Below are positions 5,372 to 13,664 of a stretch of 15,904 nucleotides of DNA, in pieces; the stretch's first letter is position 1; each line of letters opens with the position of its first letter. The stretch comes from Thermoanaerobaculia bacterium (GTDB lineage Bacteria; Acidobacteriota; Thermoanaerobaculia; Multivoradales; UBA5704): contig JASLEW010000443.1 of the NCBI GenBank assembly GCA_030150965.1, positions 1 to 15,904 of the forward strand, read 5' to 3'. The notes under the pieces are model-generated. The model searched no databases, was not told the origin of the DNA, and saw only the letters and a program-made list of their open reading frames with translations. The translations under genes and the position numbers were made by a program.

Positions 5372-7231
5372 ATGGCCACACCCCTGGACAGCGCGCAACC
5401 CACGCTCGGCGGCCTCATGGCCCTCCTCGCCAGCCTGCGCGGGGGGCGGTTGGCGAGCAGCCTCGCGCCCCTGCGGCGGCTCTTCGCCTTTGCCCGGCCC
5501 TACCGCCGGCGGCTGCTCCTGGCCCTCGCGGGGGTGCTCGTCGGCGGCGTCCTGAGCCTGGCCGGGCCCCTCGCCTGGAGCTTCCTGGTCGACTCCATCG
5601 TGCCCGGCGGCGATCCCAGGCTGCTCACCCGGGTGACCCTCGCCCTCATCGCCATCTACCTGCTGCAGAGCGGCACCTCGCTGCTGGTGGGCTACCTGCT
5701 GAGCTTCATCGGCGTGCGCCTGACCATCGACCTGCGCCAGCAGCTCTACGAGCACCTGCAGACCCTGTCGCTGTCGTTCTTCAACCAGCGCCGCACCGGC
5801 GAGCTGGTGTCGCGGGTGATGAACGACGTCCAGAACATCCGCGGCGTGCTCACCGCCGACGTCGCCGGACTGCTGCAGCAGGTGTTCACCTTTGTCGGCT
5901 CGCTCGCGGTGATCCTCTATCTCGAATGGCGCCTGACCCTCCTGATGGTGCTGCTGGTGCCCGCCGTGTCGATCACCTCGGTGATCCTCGGCCGCTTCCT
6001 GCGCAGCCTGTCCCAGGACCTGACCGACGTGGTCGCGTCCGTGACCACCGTGCTGGAGGAGTCGTTGAGCGGCATCCGCATCGTGCGCTCCTTCGTCCGC
6101 GAGGAGTACGAGGCCGGGCGCTTCGGGGCGCGGCTGCACCAGCTCTTCACCCTCGCGCTCCGCCGGCTGTACCTGGAGGTGATCTTCGGGCCGCTCCTCT
6201 CGGCGATGTTCTTCACCTGCACGGTGCTGATCATCTGGTATGGCGGCAAGCAGGTGCTGGCGGGCAAGCTCACCCCGGGGCAGCTCGTGACCTTCATCAT
6301 CCTCACCTCGATGATGGGCGGCGCCATCAACTGGTTCGGCGGGCTGTGGAGCCGGCTGCAGCAGGCGGTGGGCTCGTCGCTGCGGGTGCTCGAGCTGCTC
6401 GACACCCGGACCGACGTGGTCGAGCTGCCCGGCGCCCCCGACCTGCCCGCCATGGCCGGCCGCCTGACCTTCGAGCGGGTGAGCTTCGCCTACGCCGCCC
6501 CGGGCCCCGGCGTCACCATGGCGCCGGTGCTGGCCGAGGTCTCCCTCGAGCTCGAGCCGGGCGAGATCCTGGCGGTGGTGGGCCCCAGCGGGGCCGGCAA
6601 GACCACCCTGGTCAACCTGGTGCCCCGCTTCTACGACCCCACCGCGGGCCGGGTGCTGATCGACGGCGTCGACCTCCGCACGGTGGGCCTCGCGGGCCTG
6701 CGGCGGCAGATCGCCCTCGTGCCCCAGGAGACGCAGCTCTTCGGCGGCACGGTGCGCGAGAACATCCTCTACGGCCGGCTCGAGGCGAGCGAAGAGGAGG
6801 TGATCGCGGCGGCCCGGGCGGCCAACGCCCACGGCTTCATCACCGAGCTGCCGGAGGGCTACGACACGGTGGTCGGCGAGCGGGCCACCAAGCTGAGCGG
6901 CGGCCAGCGCCAGCGCCTGGCGATCGCCCGCGCCCTGCTCAAGGACCCGCGCATGCTGCTCCTGGACGAGGCCACCTCCGCCCTCGACAGCGAGAGCGAG
7001 CACCTGGTGCAGGAGGCCCTCGAGCGGCTGCTGGCCGGCCGCACCGCGATCGTCGTCGCCCACCGGCTGAGCACGGTCCGCATCGCCCACCGCATCGCCG
7101 TCCTCGACCGCGGCCGCATCGTCGAGCTCGGCCGCCACGAAGAGCTCGTGGCCCGGGACGGCCTCTACGCCCGGCTCTGTCAGCGCCAGTTCCAGGACCT
7201 GCGCGAGCCGATGGCGCCGATAGCGCGGTAG
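5372..7231 (+). CDS. ABC exporter half-transporter (membrane domain fused to ATPase), MsbA/MdlB-like
   Basis: 619 residues, with GGGAG 7 bases ahead of the ATG. The N-terminal half is a six-helix exporter domain (about 40-340), with the first helix around LLLALAGVLVGGVLSLAG. The C-terminal ATPase has all motifs: Walker A GPSGAGKTT (404-412), Q-loop VPQETQ, signature LSGGQ (508-512), Walker B MLLLDE (528-533) and the H-loop VVAHRLST. It should work as a homodimer, or with a partner outside the window, exporting a lipid, drug or peptide. There is no N-terminal C39 peptidase domain, so it cannot itself cleave the GG leaders of the nearby precursors. Proximity to the RiPP island makes it a candidate exporter or immunity pump, but this type is common in housekeeping roles as well. 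Confidence 0.93.
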   Translation: MATPLDSAQPTLGGLMALLASLRGGRLASSLAPLRRLFAFARPYRRRLLLALAGVLVGGVLSLAGPLAWSFLVDSIVPGGDPRLLTRVTLALIAIYLLQSGTSLLVGYLLSFIGVRLTIDLRQQLYEHLQTLSLSFFNQRRTGELVSRVMNDVQNIRGVLTADVAGLLQQVFTFVGSLAVILYLEWRLTLLMVLLVPAVSITSVILGRFLRSLSQDLTDVVASVTTVLEESLSGIRIVRSFVREEYEAGRFGARLHQLFTLALRRLYLEVIFGPLLSAMFFTCTVLIIWYGGKQVLAGKLTPGQLVTFIILTSMMGGAINWFGGLWSRLQQAVGSSLRVLELLDTRTDVVELPGAPDLPAMAGRLTFERVSFAYAAPGPGVTMAPVLAEVSLELEPGEILAVVGPSGAGKTTLVNLVPRFYDPTAGRVLIDGVDLRTVGLAGLRRQIALVPQETQLFGGTVRENILYGRLEASEEEVIAAARAANAHGFITELPEGYDTVVGERATKLSGGQRQRLAIARALLKDPRMLLLDEATSALDSESEHLVQEALERLLAGRTAIVVAHRLSTVRIAHRIAVLDRGRIVELGRHEELVARDGLYARLCQRQFQDLREPMAPIAR

Positions 7232-7264
7232 TGTCCTACAGGACGCTGCCGGTGGCACCTCTCT

Positions 7265-7304
7265 ATTGACCGGCATTGACCGGCATTGACCGGCATTGAC
7301 CGGC
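7265..7304. repeat. Four perfect 10-bp tandem repeats (attgaccggc)
   Basis: Four uninterrupted identical copies begin 33 bases after the ABC exporter stop. Each contains TTGACC, which resembles a sigma-70 -35 element, and the 10-base period places them on nearly one face of the helix. This could be an array of regulator sites, redundant -35 boxes for the downstream operon, or a simple slippage repeat. A related ggcaatgaccggc occurs at the start of the DyP gene (7941-7953). Confidence 0.9.
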
Positions 7305-7362
7305 ACTTGGGCCGGACGCACCATGACGATCATGCATTTCTCCCACCGACCCCGTGGATCGA

Positions 7363-7391
7363 GGCCTCCCTCAGCGTGAGGGAGGTCTTTT
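7363..7391 (+). terminator. Intrinsic terminator (or attenuator) between the ABC exporter and the SnoaL-like gene
   Basis: GGCCTCCCTCA (7363-7373), loop GCG, TGAGGGAGGTC (7377-7387): an 11-pair stem with one G-U, followed directly by TTTT (7388-7391). This is a textbook rho-independent terminator for the exporter transcript. Only 34 bases separate it from the SnoaL-like start codon, little room for a separate promoter, so it may instead control read-through into the next operon. Confidence 0.8.
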
Positions 7392-7410
7392 CGAGTAACG
7401 CGTGTGACCT

Positions 7411-7417
7411 AAAGGAG
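7411..7417 (+). promoter_or_regulatory. Ribosome binding site of the SnoaL-like gene
   Basis: AAAGGAG ends 8 bases before the ATG at 7426 and fixes that start. It lies 19 bases beyond the T-run of the upstream terminator. Confidence 0.7.
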
Positions 7418-7425
7418 CAGGTGAC

Positions 7426-7935
7426 ATGGCCAACGTTCAGGCGAGCACCCAGGCAGTCGAAGCGTTGTTCACGCAGGTTTTCCGTGACGGCAACTACGAC
7501 CTCGCGGACGAGATCCTGACCGACGACTTCCGCTTCCAGTACCCCTTCCCGGGCTTCGCGCCGGGCCCCGAGGGCATCAAGCAGTTCTCGCGCGAATTCC
7601 ACCAGGGCTTCCCCGGCTTCGAGGTGGAGGTCAACGACCTCTTCGGCACCGAGAAGGCGAGCGGCGAGGCCGAGGTCTCCATCCGCTGGACCCTGCGCGG
7701 CCAGCACACCGGCCCGTTCCTCGGCATCCAGCCGACCGGCAACTACGTCACCGTCTCCGCCATCGGCATCTACACCGGTCCCCACAAGCCGACGGACCCG
7801 ATCGACCCCCAGAACAACGGGGCGACGGAGGGCACCCTCCAGGCCGGCTGGCTGGAGATGGACACCCTCGGCCTGCTGCAGCAGCTGGGCGCGGTCAAGC
7901 CGTTGCAGGAAGTCCTGCCCAACCTGCGCTTCTGA
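7426..7935 (+). CDS. SnoaL-like / ester cyclase family protein (NTF2-like fold)
   Basis: 169 residues. The sequence runs like a SnoaL-type protein: an N-terminal helix VEALFTQVFRDGNYDLADEI, then the DDFRFQYPFPGF segment, GIKQFSREFHQGFPGFEVEV, the strand SIRWTLRGQHTGPFLGIQPT (equivalent of the family's 'GTHTG.F.G..PTG' motif), and a C-terminal LEMDTLGLLQQLGAV helix resembling the usual 'D..G...QLG' ending. Members include polyketide ring cyclases and many small-molecule isomerases or binding proteins with an NTF2-like pocket; the substrate is unknown. It has an insertion rich in Pro/Asp/Asn (GPHKPTDPIDPQNNG) before the last strand. The stop lies 9 bases from the DyP start, so the two genes are very probably co-transcribed. 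Confidence 0.8.
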   Translation: MANVQASTQAVEALFTQVFRDGNYDLADEILTDDFRFQYPFPGFAPGPEGIKQFSREFHQGFPGFEVEVNDLFGTEKASGEAEVSIRWTLRGQHTGPFLGIQPTGNYVTVSAIGIYTGPHKPTDPIDPQNNGATEGTLQAGWLEMDTLGLLQQLGAVKPLQEVLPNLRF

Positions 7936-7944
7936 TCGCCGGCA

Positions 7945-9312
7945 ATGACCGGCGTCGCGGTGGCGCCGCTACGCGCCTCGGAGGAGATCCAGGGCAACGT
8001 CCTGGCGCCATTTCCCGAGGAGCATCAGGCCTTCCTGATGCTCTCCCTGGCCGATTCCGGAGGCGCCCGCCGCTGGCTGCGGCGGGCGCTCTCCGGGATC
8101 ACCGCCACGGCGCAGGTGAACGCGGCTCCGGCCGGCGGTGTCGGCGGCAATGGCGCCGTCTGCCGGAGCCTCGGTCTTTCCCATCGCGGGCTGGTCCGCC
8201 TTGCGCCCGCGGCGGTCGCCGGCCTGGAGGCCTTCGAGGCCTTCCGCCAGGGTCCCGCGGCCCGCGCCGCCAAGCTGCGCGACCGCGGCCCCGGGGCACC
8301 GGAGCGCTGGGCTTTCGGCGGTCCGGGCCAGGCGCCCGTCGACGCCCTCCTCACCCTGGCCTCGACCTCGTCGGAGCGTCTCGAAGGAGCCCTCGAAGAG
8401 GAGAGGCGGCTCGCCGGCGACGGCGTCGAGGTCGTGCACGTGGAGCGTGGTGGCCTGCTCCCCGGAGCCATGGCCGGCCGCGAGCACTTCGGCTTCCGCG
8501 ACGGCATCTCGCAGCCGGCGGTGCTCGGCCACGACGATCCGGCGGCAGGCGAGCCGGAGCGCCGGCTGACCCCGGCCGGAGAGTTCGTCCTCGGCCACCC
8601 GCGCCACGGCGCCGGCGGCCTCGGGCCGCCCAGCGTCTGTCCGGCGTGGATGCACGACGGCACGTTCCAGGTCTTCAAGCGTTTCCATCAGGACGTGCCG
8701 GGCTGGCGCGCCCAGCTGGCCGCGGCGAGCGCCGAGCTGGCCGGCCGCGGAGTGCCGATGTCAGCCGATGAGCTGGCGGCCCGGCTGATCGGCCGCTGGC
8801 CGAGCGGCGCTCCCCTGGCGCACTCGCCCGAGATGGACAGCGGCGCCGCGCCGGGCGCCGTCTTCGACTACGAAGACGATCCGCTCGGCCTCAAGACGCC
8901 GCGTTTTTCCCACATCCGCAAGATGTACCCGCGCTCCAACCTGGTGGTCGACCGCGAGTGGCACCGTTTGATCCGGCGCGCCGTGCCCTTCGGCCCGGTC
9001 TACGATCCCGCGGCCGGCCCCGGCTTCGGCCCCGACGCCCCGCGCGGCCTCCTGATGAACTCGTTCATGGCGAGCATCGAGCAGCAGTTCGAGTTCCTGC
9101 TGCGCGGCTGGGCCCATGACCCCGACTTCTTCGAAGCCGACGACGGGCCCGACCCCCTGATCGGCGAAGATGCCGCCCCAGTCGCGCTGCGCTGCCCCCT
9201 GCACGGCCGCCAGAACCTGTCCATCCAGCGCCACGTCCACGCCACGGGAGCGGTCTACGCCTTCGTGCCGTCGCTCAGCGCCCTGCGGCGCCTGGCCGCC
9301 GGCGAGCTGTAG
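7945..9312 (+). CDS. DyP-type heme peroxidase
   Basis: 455 residues. DyP-type peroxidases use heme and hydrogen peroxide to oxidise dyes, phenols and similar substrates. The signature GFRDG (183-187) supplies catalytic Asp186. SHIRKMYPR supplies the expected proximal heme ligand His323, and HRLIRR provides Arg344, 21 residues later, the same His-to-Arg spacing as in characterised fungal DyP. RGLLMNSFMASIEQQFEFLL matches the conserved C-terminal block. Length and insertions suit the larger class C/D enzymes. No Tat or Sec signal peptide and no obvious encapsulin-targeting tail is seen (it ends in SALRRLAAGEL), so it is probably cytoplasmic. The ATG has a weak ribosome binding site and lies 9 bases after the SnoaL-like gene, consistent with translational coupling. 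Confidence 0.92.
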   Translation: MTGVAVAPLRASEEIQGNVLAPFPEEHQAFLMLSLADSGGARRWLRRALSGITATAQVNAAPAGGVGGNGAVCRSLGLSHRGLVRLAPAAVAGLEAFEAFRQGPAARAAKLRDRGPGAPERWAFGGPGQAPVDALLTLASTSSERLEGALEEERRLAGDGVEVVHVERGGLLPGAMAGREHFGFRDGISQPAVLGHDDPAAGEPERRLTPAGEFVLGHPRHGAGGLGPPSVCPAWMHDGTFQVFKRFHQDVPGWRAQLAAASAELAGRGVPMSADELAARLIGRWPSGAPLAHSPEMDSGAAPGAVFDYEDDPLGLKTPRFSHIRKMYPRSNLVVDREWHRLIRRAVPFGPVYDPAAGPGFGPDAPRGLLMNSFMASIEQQFEFLLRGWAHDPDFFEADDGPDPLIGEDAAPVALRCPLHGRQNLSIQRHVHATGAVYAFVPSLSALRRLAAGEL

Positions 9313-9347
9313 AAGGAGCGGGTGGGGGAGGCGGATCGAGGGGGTGC

Positions 9348-9361
9348 GGGGAATATTCCCC
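9348..9361. other. Perfect 14-bp palindrome between convergent genes
   Basis: GGGGAATATTCCCC is fully self-complementary and reaches the first base of the stop codon of the minus-strand permease. It lies in the 48-base gap between the DyP and permease gene ends. No T-run accompanies it. It may be a protein binding site or part of a bidirectional 3' structure. Confidence 0.4.
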
Positions 9362-11805
9362 TACGTCGTGCGCAAAGCCTCGGCAGGAGCCGTGCGGGCG
9401 GCACGCACGGCGGGCAGGTAGGAGGCCGCGGCAGCGACCAGGAGAAGCAGCAGGGCGGCGAGCGCGAACATCAGCGGATCCCGGCTTCCCACCTGGAACA
9501 GCAGCGACGCCAGCAGCCGGGTGGAAGCCAAGGCCAGGAGCACGCCGGCGAGGATGCCGAGGCCGGCGACCAGGAGCCCCTGGCCGAGGACCAGCCGGCG
9601 GATGCGGCCGCCGTCGGCCCCCAGGGCCATGCGGATGCCGAGCTCCCGGGTGCGCCGGGTGACGAGATAGGACACCACCCCGTAGAGCCCCACCGCCGCG
9701 ATCACCAGCGCCATCAGCGACGCCAGCAGCAGCACCGTGACGGTGAACGCCATGCGGGCCCAGGAGTCGCGCACCAGGCGGTCCATCGTCCGCACCGGGG
9801 TCATCGGCAGGTTGGGATCGACGCCGCGCACGGCCCGGCGCAGGGACGGCGCCAGAGACGCCGCCGGCAGGCTGCTCGCGACCACGAAGGAGAGGCTGGC
9901 ACGGAGGTCCTTGCTGCCGTCGGCGAGGCCCAGGAGCGGCTCGTAGACCAGGTCCACCGGCTCCTGGTCGAGGCCCGCCAGGCGCACGTCGCCCACCACC
10001 CCGACCACCGTGTACCAGCCCTGCCGTTCCGCCTGCGGCGCCCACGACGTCATCCGCTTGCCCAGGGCGCTGCCCTTCGGCCAGAAGCGGCGGGCCACCG
10101 ATTGGCTGATCACGATGTTGCCCAGGCGCTGGCGGTAGTCCTCGGGCTCGAAGGTCCGGCCTTCCAGGAGCGGGATGCCCAGGGCGGCGAAATAGCCGGC
10201 GCTGGCGTTGGTCTCCATGAAGACCGGCGGCACCTCTCCCGGCCCCAGCGGGAGCTCCTCCACCACGAACCCGGAGCCGCTCTGGGCGCCGGACAGCGGC
10301 AGGTAGCTGGCCACGCCCACCGCCCTTACCCCCGGCAGCGCCGCCAGCCGTTCCAGGGTCGCCTCCACGAAGCGCACCCGGGCCGGCGCATCGGGATATG
10401 TCGTGGCCGGCAGAAACAGCTGGAAGGTCGCCGCGCCGCTGGTCCTGAACCCGGGGTCGATCTTCTGCAAGGCCAGGAGGCTCCGCACCACCAGCCCGCA
10501 GGCCACCAGCAGCACCATCCCCAGGGCGACCTGGGCCGCCACCAGGACATGGCGCAGGCGGTGCCGTTCGCGGCCGGCGGAGGCGCGGCCGCCGGCGCGC
10601 ACCGCGTCCGCGAGCTCGCCGCGGCTCGCCCGCCAGGCCGGCAGGAGGCACGCCAGGACCGCCGCCAGGAGCGCCGCGCCGAGGGTGAACAGCACCGCCC
10701 CGGCGTCGATGCCCACCTGGTGCAGGCGCGGCACCGTGCCGGTGCCGAGCCGGACCACCAGGCGCAGGGTCCCCCAGGCCAGGACCAGAGCCACCCCACC
10801 GGCGAGGGCCGCGAGAGCCAGCCCCTCGGCGAAGAGGCCACCCACCAGCCGGCCGCGGCTCGCACCCAGGGCGCCGCGGACCGCCAGCTCGCCGGAGCGT
10901 TCTTCGAAGCGCACCAGGAAAAGGTTGGCGACGTTGGCGCAGGCGATGGCGAGGATCAGCCCGGCCGCGGCGAGCAGCGTCCACAGCACCGGCCGCACCT
11001 TGCCGACGGCGCTCTCCAGGAGGGTCGTGATCACCGGACGCAAGCCCCCTTGCTGGAGCACCTTCGCCGCCTCCTCGTCCGGGAAAGTGCCCGCCAGGTT
11101 GCGGGTCAGCTGCGCGAGCTCGGTCTGTGCCGCCTCGAGCGTCACCTGGCCGCGGACGCGGGCGATGGCACCCTCGTTGAAGTAACCCAGCCGTGCCTTG
11201 GCGGGATCGAGCACCCGCGGGACCCACAGCTCGGTCTCGGGCCTGGGGAAGTCGAAGCCGGCCGGCATCACCCCCACCACCTCGCGCGGCTTGCCGTTGA
11301 CGTCGAGCGGCCGGCCGAGGATGCCGGCCTCGCCCCCATAGCGGCTCTGCCATAGGTCATGGCCGAGGATCACCACCGCGGTGCCGCCGGGCCGTCCCTC
11401 TTCTTCGCTGAAGGCGCGGCCGAGCTCCGGCGCGACCCGCAGGATGCGGAACGCGGAGGGAGAGACCACCGCCCCGGGTACGCGGACCGGCTCCTCTTTG
11501 CCGCTGAGGGTGAAGTCGGCGGTGTTCGCGAGGGCGATGCCGTCGAGGGTCTTGCTGTGCTCCAGGTAATGGAGATAGAGCCGCGCCGACATGCCCATCT
11601 TCTCGAGCTTGAGGCCCGGGGCGTCGTGACTGACCTCCACCAGGTGGGAGGGCTCCGGATATGGCAGCTGGCGCAGCAGCACGGCGTCGACCAGGGTGAA
11701 CACCGTGACCACCGCCGCCAGGGCGAGGGCCAGGGTCAGCACGGTGACGGTCGAGAAGCCGGGCTCCCGCACCAGTCCGCGCAGCATCTGCTTCCATCCG
11801 CTCAT
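9361..11805 (-). CDS. ADOP-family permease (duplicated MacB/FtsX-type, no ATPase)
   Basis: 814 residues from the ATG at 11805 (MSGWKQMLRGLVREPGFS), chosen because the family typically begins with this amphipathic segment; an ATG at 11832 would add 9 residues. Order: a first transmembrane helix (VTVLTLALALAAVVTVFTLV), a MacB-like periplasmic core domain (about 45-240), three helices with an FtsX-type segment, a second helix plus periplasmic domain (from about 430), and a last FtsX block ending in RTAPAEALRTT. This double MacB_PCD-FtsX architecture of about 800 residues is the 'ADOP' (acidobacterial duplicated orphan permease) type. Such proteins lack an adjacent ATPase, and their substrates are mostly unknown. 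No ATPase gene lies next to it here. No convincing ribosome binding site precedes either start. Confidence 0.9.
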   Translation of the reverse strand: MSGWKQMLRGLVREPGFSTVTVLTLALALAAVVTVFTLVDAVLLRQLPYPEPSHLVEVSHDAPGLKLEKMGMSARLYLHYLEHSKTLDGIALANTADFTLSGKEEPVRVPGAVVSPSAFRILRVAPELGRAFSEEEGRPGGTAVVILGHDLWQSRYGGEAGILGRPLDVNGKPREVVGVMPAGFDFPRPETELWVPRVLDPAKARLGYFNEGAIARVRGQVTLEAAQTELAQLTRNLAGTFPDEEAAKVLQQGGLRPVITTLLESAVGKVRPVLWTLLAAAGLILAIACANVANLFLVRFEERSGELAVRGALGASRGRLVGGLFAEGLALAALAGGVALVLAWGTLRLVVRLGTGTVPRLHQVGIDAGAVLFTLGAALLAAVLACLLPAWRASRGELADAVRAGGRASAGRERHRLRHVLVAAQVALGMVLLVACGLVVRSLLALQKIDPGFRTSGAATFQLFLPATTYPDAPARVRFVEATLERLAALPGVRAVGVASYLPLSGAQSGSGFVVEELPLGPGEVPPVFMETNASAGYFAALGIPLLEGRTFEPEDYRQRLGNIVISQSVARRFWPKGSALGKRMTSWAPQAERQGWYTVVGVVGDVRLAGLDQEPVDLVYEPLLGLADGSKDLRASLSFVVASSLPAASLAPSLRRAVRGVDPNLPMTPVRTMDRLVRDSWARMAFTVTVLLLASLMALVIAAVGLYGVVSYLVTRRTRELGIRMALGADGGRIRRLVLGQGLLVAGLGILAGVLLALASTRLLASLLFQVGSRDPLMFALAALLLLLVAAAASYLPAVRAARTAPAEALRTT

Positions 11806-11961
11806 GCTCGGGCCGGGATCATATCGCACCATGACGCGCTCGCGCGCTGAGGCCGCGGAGCGGGCGCGGCTCAGGCCGGAAGGCCCGGCCCTACCGGCGG
11901 CCCTCCCCTCCGCCGTCCGCGAGCGGCGGCGAGGGCGGCGTTCAGGTATCCTTGCGAGACC

Positions 11962-13005
11962 ATGAACCGCGGGCCGGCACCAGCGTTTCGCCAAGCCCCC
12001 GCGGCCGCGGGCGCGAGCGCGCCGGCCACGGCCGACTTCGACCAGGCCCTGCGCCGGAGCGGCTGCGGGCCGCTGCGGCGCGGCAGGGTGACGACGCTGC
12101 AGGTCAACGTCGGGAAGCTCTGCAACCAGGCCTGCCATCACTGCCACGTGGACGCGGGCCCGAAGCGGACCGAGCGCATGGACCGACGGGTGGCGGCCCG
12201 CGTCGTGGAGCTGCTGGAGCGGAGTCCCTCGATCGAGACGGTGGACATCACCGGCGGCGCCCCGGAGCTCAACGAGCAGTTCCGCTACCTGGTGCTGGCC
12301 GCGCGCCGCCTGGGGCGCCGCGTGATGGACCGCTGCAACCTGACGGTGCTGCTGGAGCCGGGGCAGGAGGACCTGGCCGAGTTCCTCGCCCTGCATGCCG
12401 TCGAGATCACCGCCAGCCTGCCCTGCTACACGGCGGCCAACGTGGACCGCCAGCGCGGCCGCGGCGTGTTCGACAAGAGCCTGCAAGCCCTGCGGATTCT
12501 CAACGGCTTGGGCTACGGCAAACCGGCGAGCGGGCGCCTCCTCAACCTGGTCTACAACCCCGTGGGCCCATCGCTGCCGCCCCCGCAATCCGCCTTGGAG
12601 CGGGATTATCGCCAGCGGCTGCACGAGGATTTCGGCATCGAGTTCAATCGCCTCTTCACGCTGACCAACATGCCGATCCAACGCTTCGCCGCCGCTCTGG
12701 CGCAGAGCGGGCAGGCCGAGGTGTACATGGCGCTGCTGGTGAACCACTTCAACCCCGCGACGGTTGCCGAATTGATGTGCCGGAGCTTGGTGAGCGTGAG
12801 TTGGGACGGCCGGCTCTACGACTGCGATTTCAACCAGATGCTGGGGCTGGAGGCGCTCGCGAGCGCCGACGGCTGCACGCATGCCAGCGACCTGTGGTCG
12901 ATCGCTTCGTTCGCGGATCTGGATCGGCGCCGGATCGCCACCGGCCCCCACTGCTTCGGCTGCACCGCCGGCGCCGGCTCGAGTTGCGGCGGCAGCCTCC
13001 GGTGA
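11962..13005 (+). CDS. arsS: Arsenosugar biosynthesis radical SAM protein ArsS
   Basis: 347 residues. The radical SAM cluster motif is CNQACHHC (Cys54, 58, 61) within LQVNVGKLCNQACHHCHVDA, followed by ITGGAPELN. The C-terminal Cys-rich domain ends in HCFGCTAGAGSSCGG (Cys331, 334, 342), the hallmark of ArsS; some relatives carry selenocysteine in this region, but here it is Cys. ArsS attaches the deoxyadenosyl group to dimethylarsenic, giving a precursor of arsenosugars. The start at 11962 has no clear Shine-Dalgarno; a TATCCT about 10 bases upstream might even make it leaderless. The stop TGA overlaps the GTG of the next gene by GTGA. Context with the two following transferases strongly supports the call. 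The methyltransferase arsM, which would supply methylated arsenic, is not in the window. Confidence 0.93.
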   Translation: MNRGPAPAFRQAPAAAGASAPATADFDQALRRSGCGPLRRGRVTTLQVNVGKLCNQACHHCHVDAGPKRTERMDRRVAARVVELLERSPSIETVDITGGAPELNEQFRYLVLAARRLGRRVMDRCNLTVLLEPGQEDLAEFLALHAVEITASLPCYTAANVDRQRGRGVFDKSLQALRILNGLGYGKPASGRLLNLVYNPVGPSLPPPQSALERDYRQRLHEDFGIEFNRLFTLTNMPIQRFAAALAQSGQAEVYMALLVNHFNPATVAELMCRSLVSVSWDGRLYDCDFNQMLGLEALASADGCTHASDLWSIASFADLDRRRIATGPHCFGCTAGAGSSCGGSLR

Positions 13006-13664
13006 GGACGAGGGCGACGATCTGCATCTTCGCCCGGCCCCCGCTGCCGGGCCGAACCAAGGCCCGGCTGGCGGCCGAGCTTGGCCCCGAGGCCGCTGCC
13101 GCGATCGCCCGCGCGCTCCTGGCCGACACCCTGGCGGCCGCCCGCGCCGTGCCTGACGCCCGCGTCGTCCTGTCGGTCACCGAGCCATTCCAGGGCGAAT
13201 CCGGCCTCGACCTCGAACAATGGGTGCAACCCTCCGGCGGCCTGGGGAAACGCGTGGAGTGGACGCTGCGCCGCGCCCTGCGGGTGTCGCCGATCGCGCT
13301 GGCCCTCGGGGCCGACACGCCCGGCCTGGCGCCCAGCATGTTGAAGCAGGCGTTGCGCCTGCTCGAAACCCACGACGCCATGGTCGGGCCCGCCGCGGAT
13401 GGGGGCTTTTACCTGCTGGGCGTGAAAGCGTGCCCTGGCGGACTCCTCGACGGTATCCGCTGGAGCGGCAGGACCACATGCAGCGACACCGTGGCCCGGT
13501 TGCAGGACGCCAGCCTGTCGTGTGGGTTCGGCGTGCCCTGGTTCGATCTGGACACCGCGGCGGACTTGAAGCGTGCGGCAGCGTTGTTGCGGGAGGATGC
13601 CATCGCCGCCCCCCATCTCGCCGCCGAGCTACGGCGGCTGGACCTGTCATCCGCCGCATCGTGA
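13002..13664 (+). CDS. ArsS-associated transferase 1 (TIGR04282-type, DUF2064, CofC-like nucleotidyl/glycosyltransferase fold)
   Basis: 220 residues from a GTG at 13002 that overlaps the arsS stop by 4 bases (VRTRATICIFARPPLPGRTK). The N-terminus 'IFARPP.PGR.KARL' and the motifs ALGADTPGL and VGPAADGGFYLLG are characteristic of the family first described as radical SAM/selenodomain-associated transferase 1, which has a CofC/nucleotidyltransferase-like fold. It is predicted to work in arsenosugar biosynthesis after ArsS, but its exact reaction has not been established to my knowledge. The gene is complete and its stop overlaps the next start by another GTGA, so all three genes should be translationally coupled. 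Confidence 0.88.
   Translation: MRTRATICIFARPPLPGRTKARLAAELGPEAAAAIARALLADTLAAARAVPDARVVLSVTEPFQGESGLDLEQWVQPSGGLGKRVEWTLRRALRVSPIALALGADTPGLAPSMLKQALRLLETHDAMVGPAADGGFYLLGVKACPGGLLDGIRWSGRTTCSDTVARLQDASLSCGFGVPWFDLDTAADLKRAAALLREDAIAAPHLAAELRRLDLSSAAS

Noticed and set aside
7265..7304. CRISPR-like array
   Set aside because: The repeats are 10 bp and directly adjacent with no spacers, and no cas gene is near.
5345..7333. Long minus-strand frame (662 residues) opposite the ABC exporter
   Set aside because: His/Gln/Glu/Gly-rich mirror of a strongly supported ABC transporter; no start signals and no domain.
9348..9361. Palindrome as intrinsic terminator
   Set aside because: No loop and no T-run on either strand, so it is kept only as an unexplained palindrome.
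9322..11355. Long plus-strand frame (677 residues) opposite the first ADOP permease
   Set aside because: Gln/His/Arg-rich antisense frame of a clear permease; no domain or ribosome binding site.
13003..13005. TGA at the end of arsS read as selenocysteine
   Set aside because: The C-terminal motif already has Cys in place, the TGA forms a GTGA overlap with a well-supported downstream gene, and no SECIS-like hairpin is evident.
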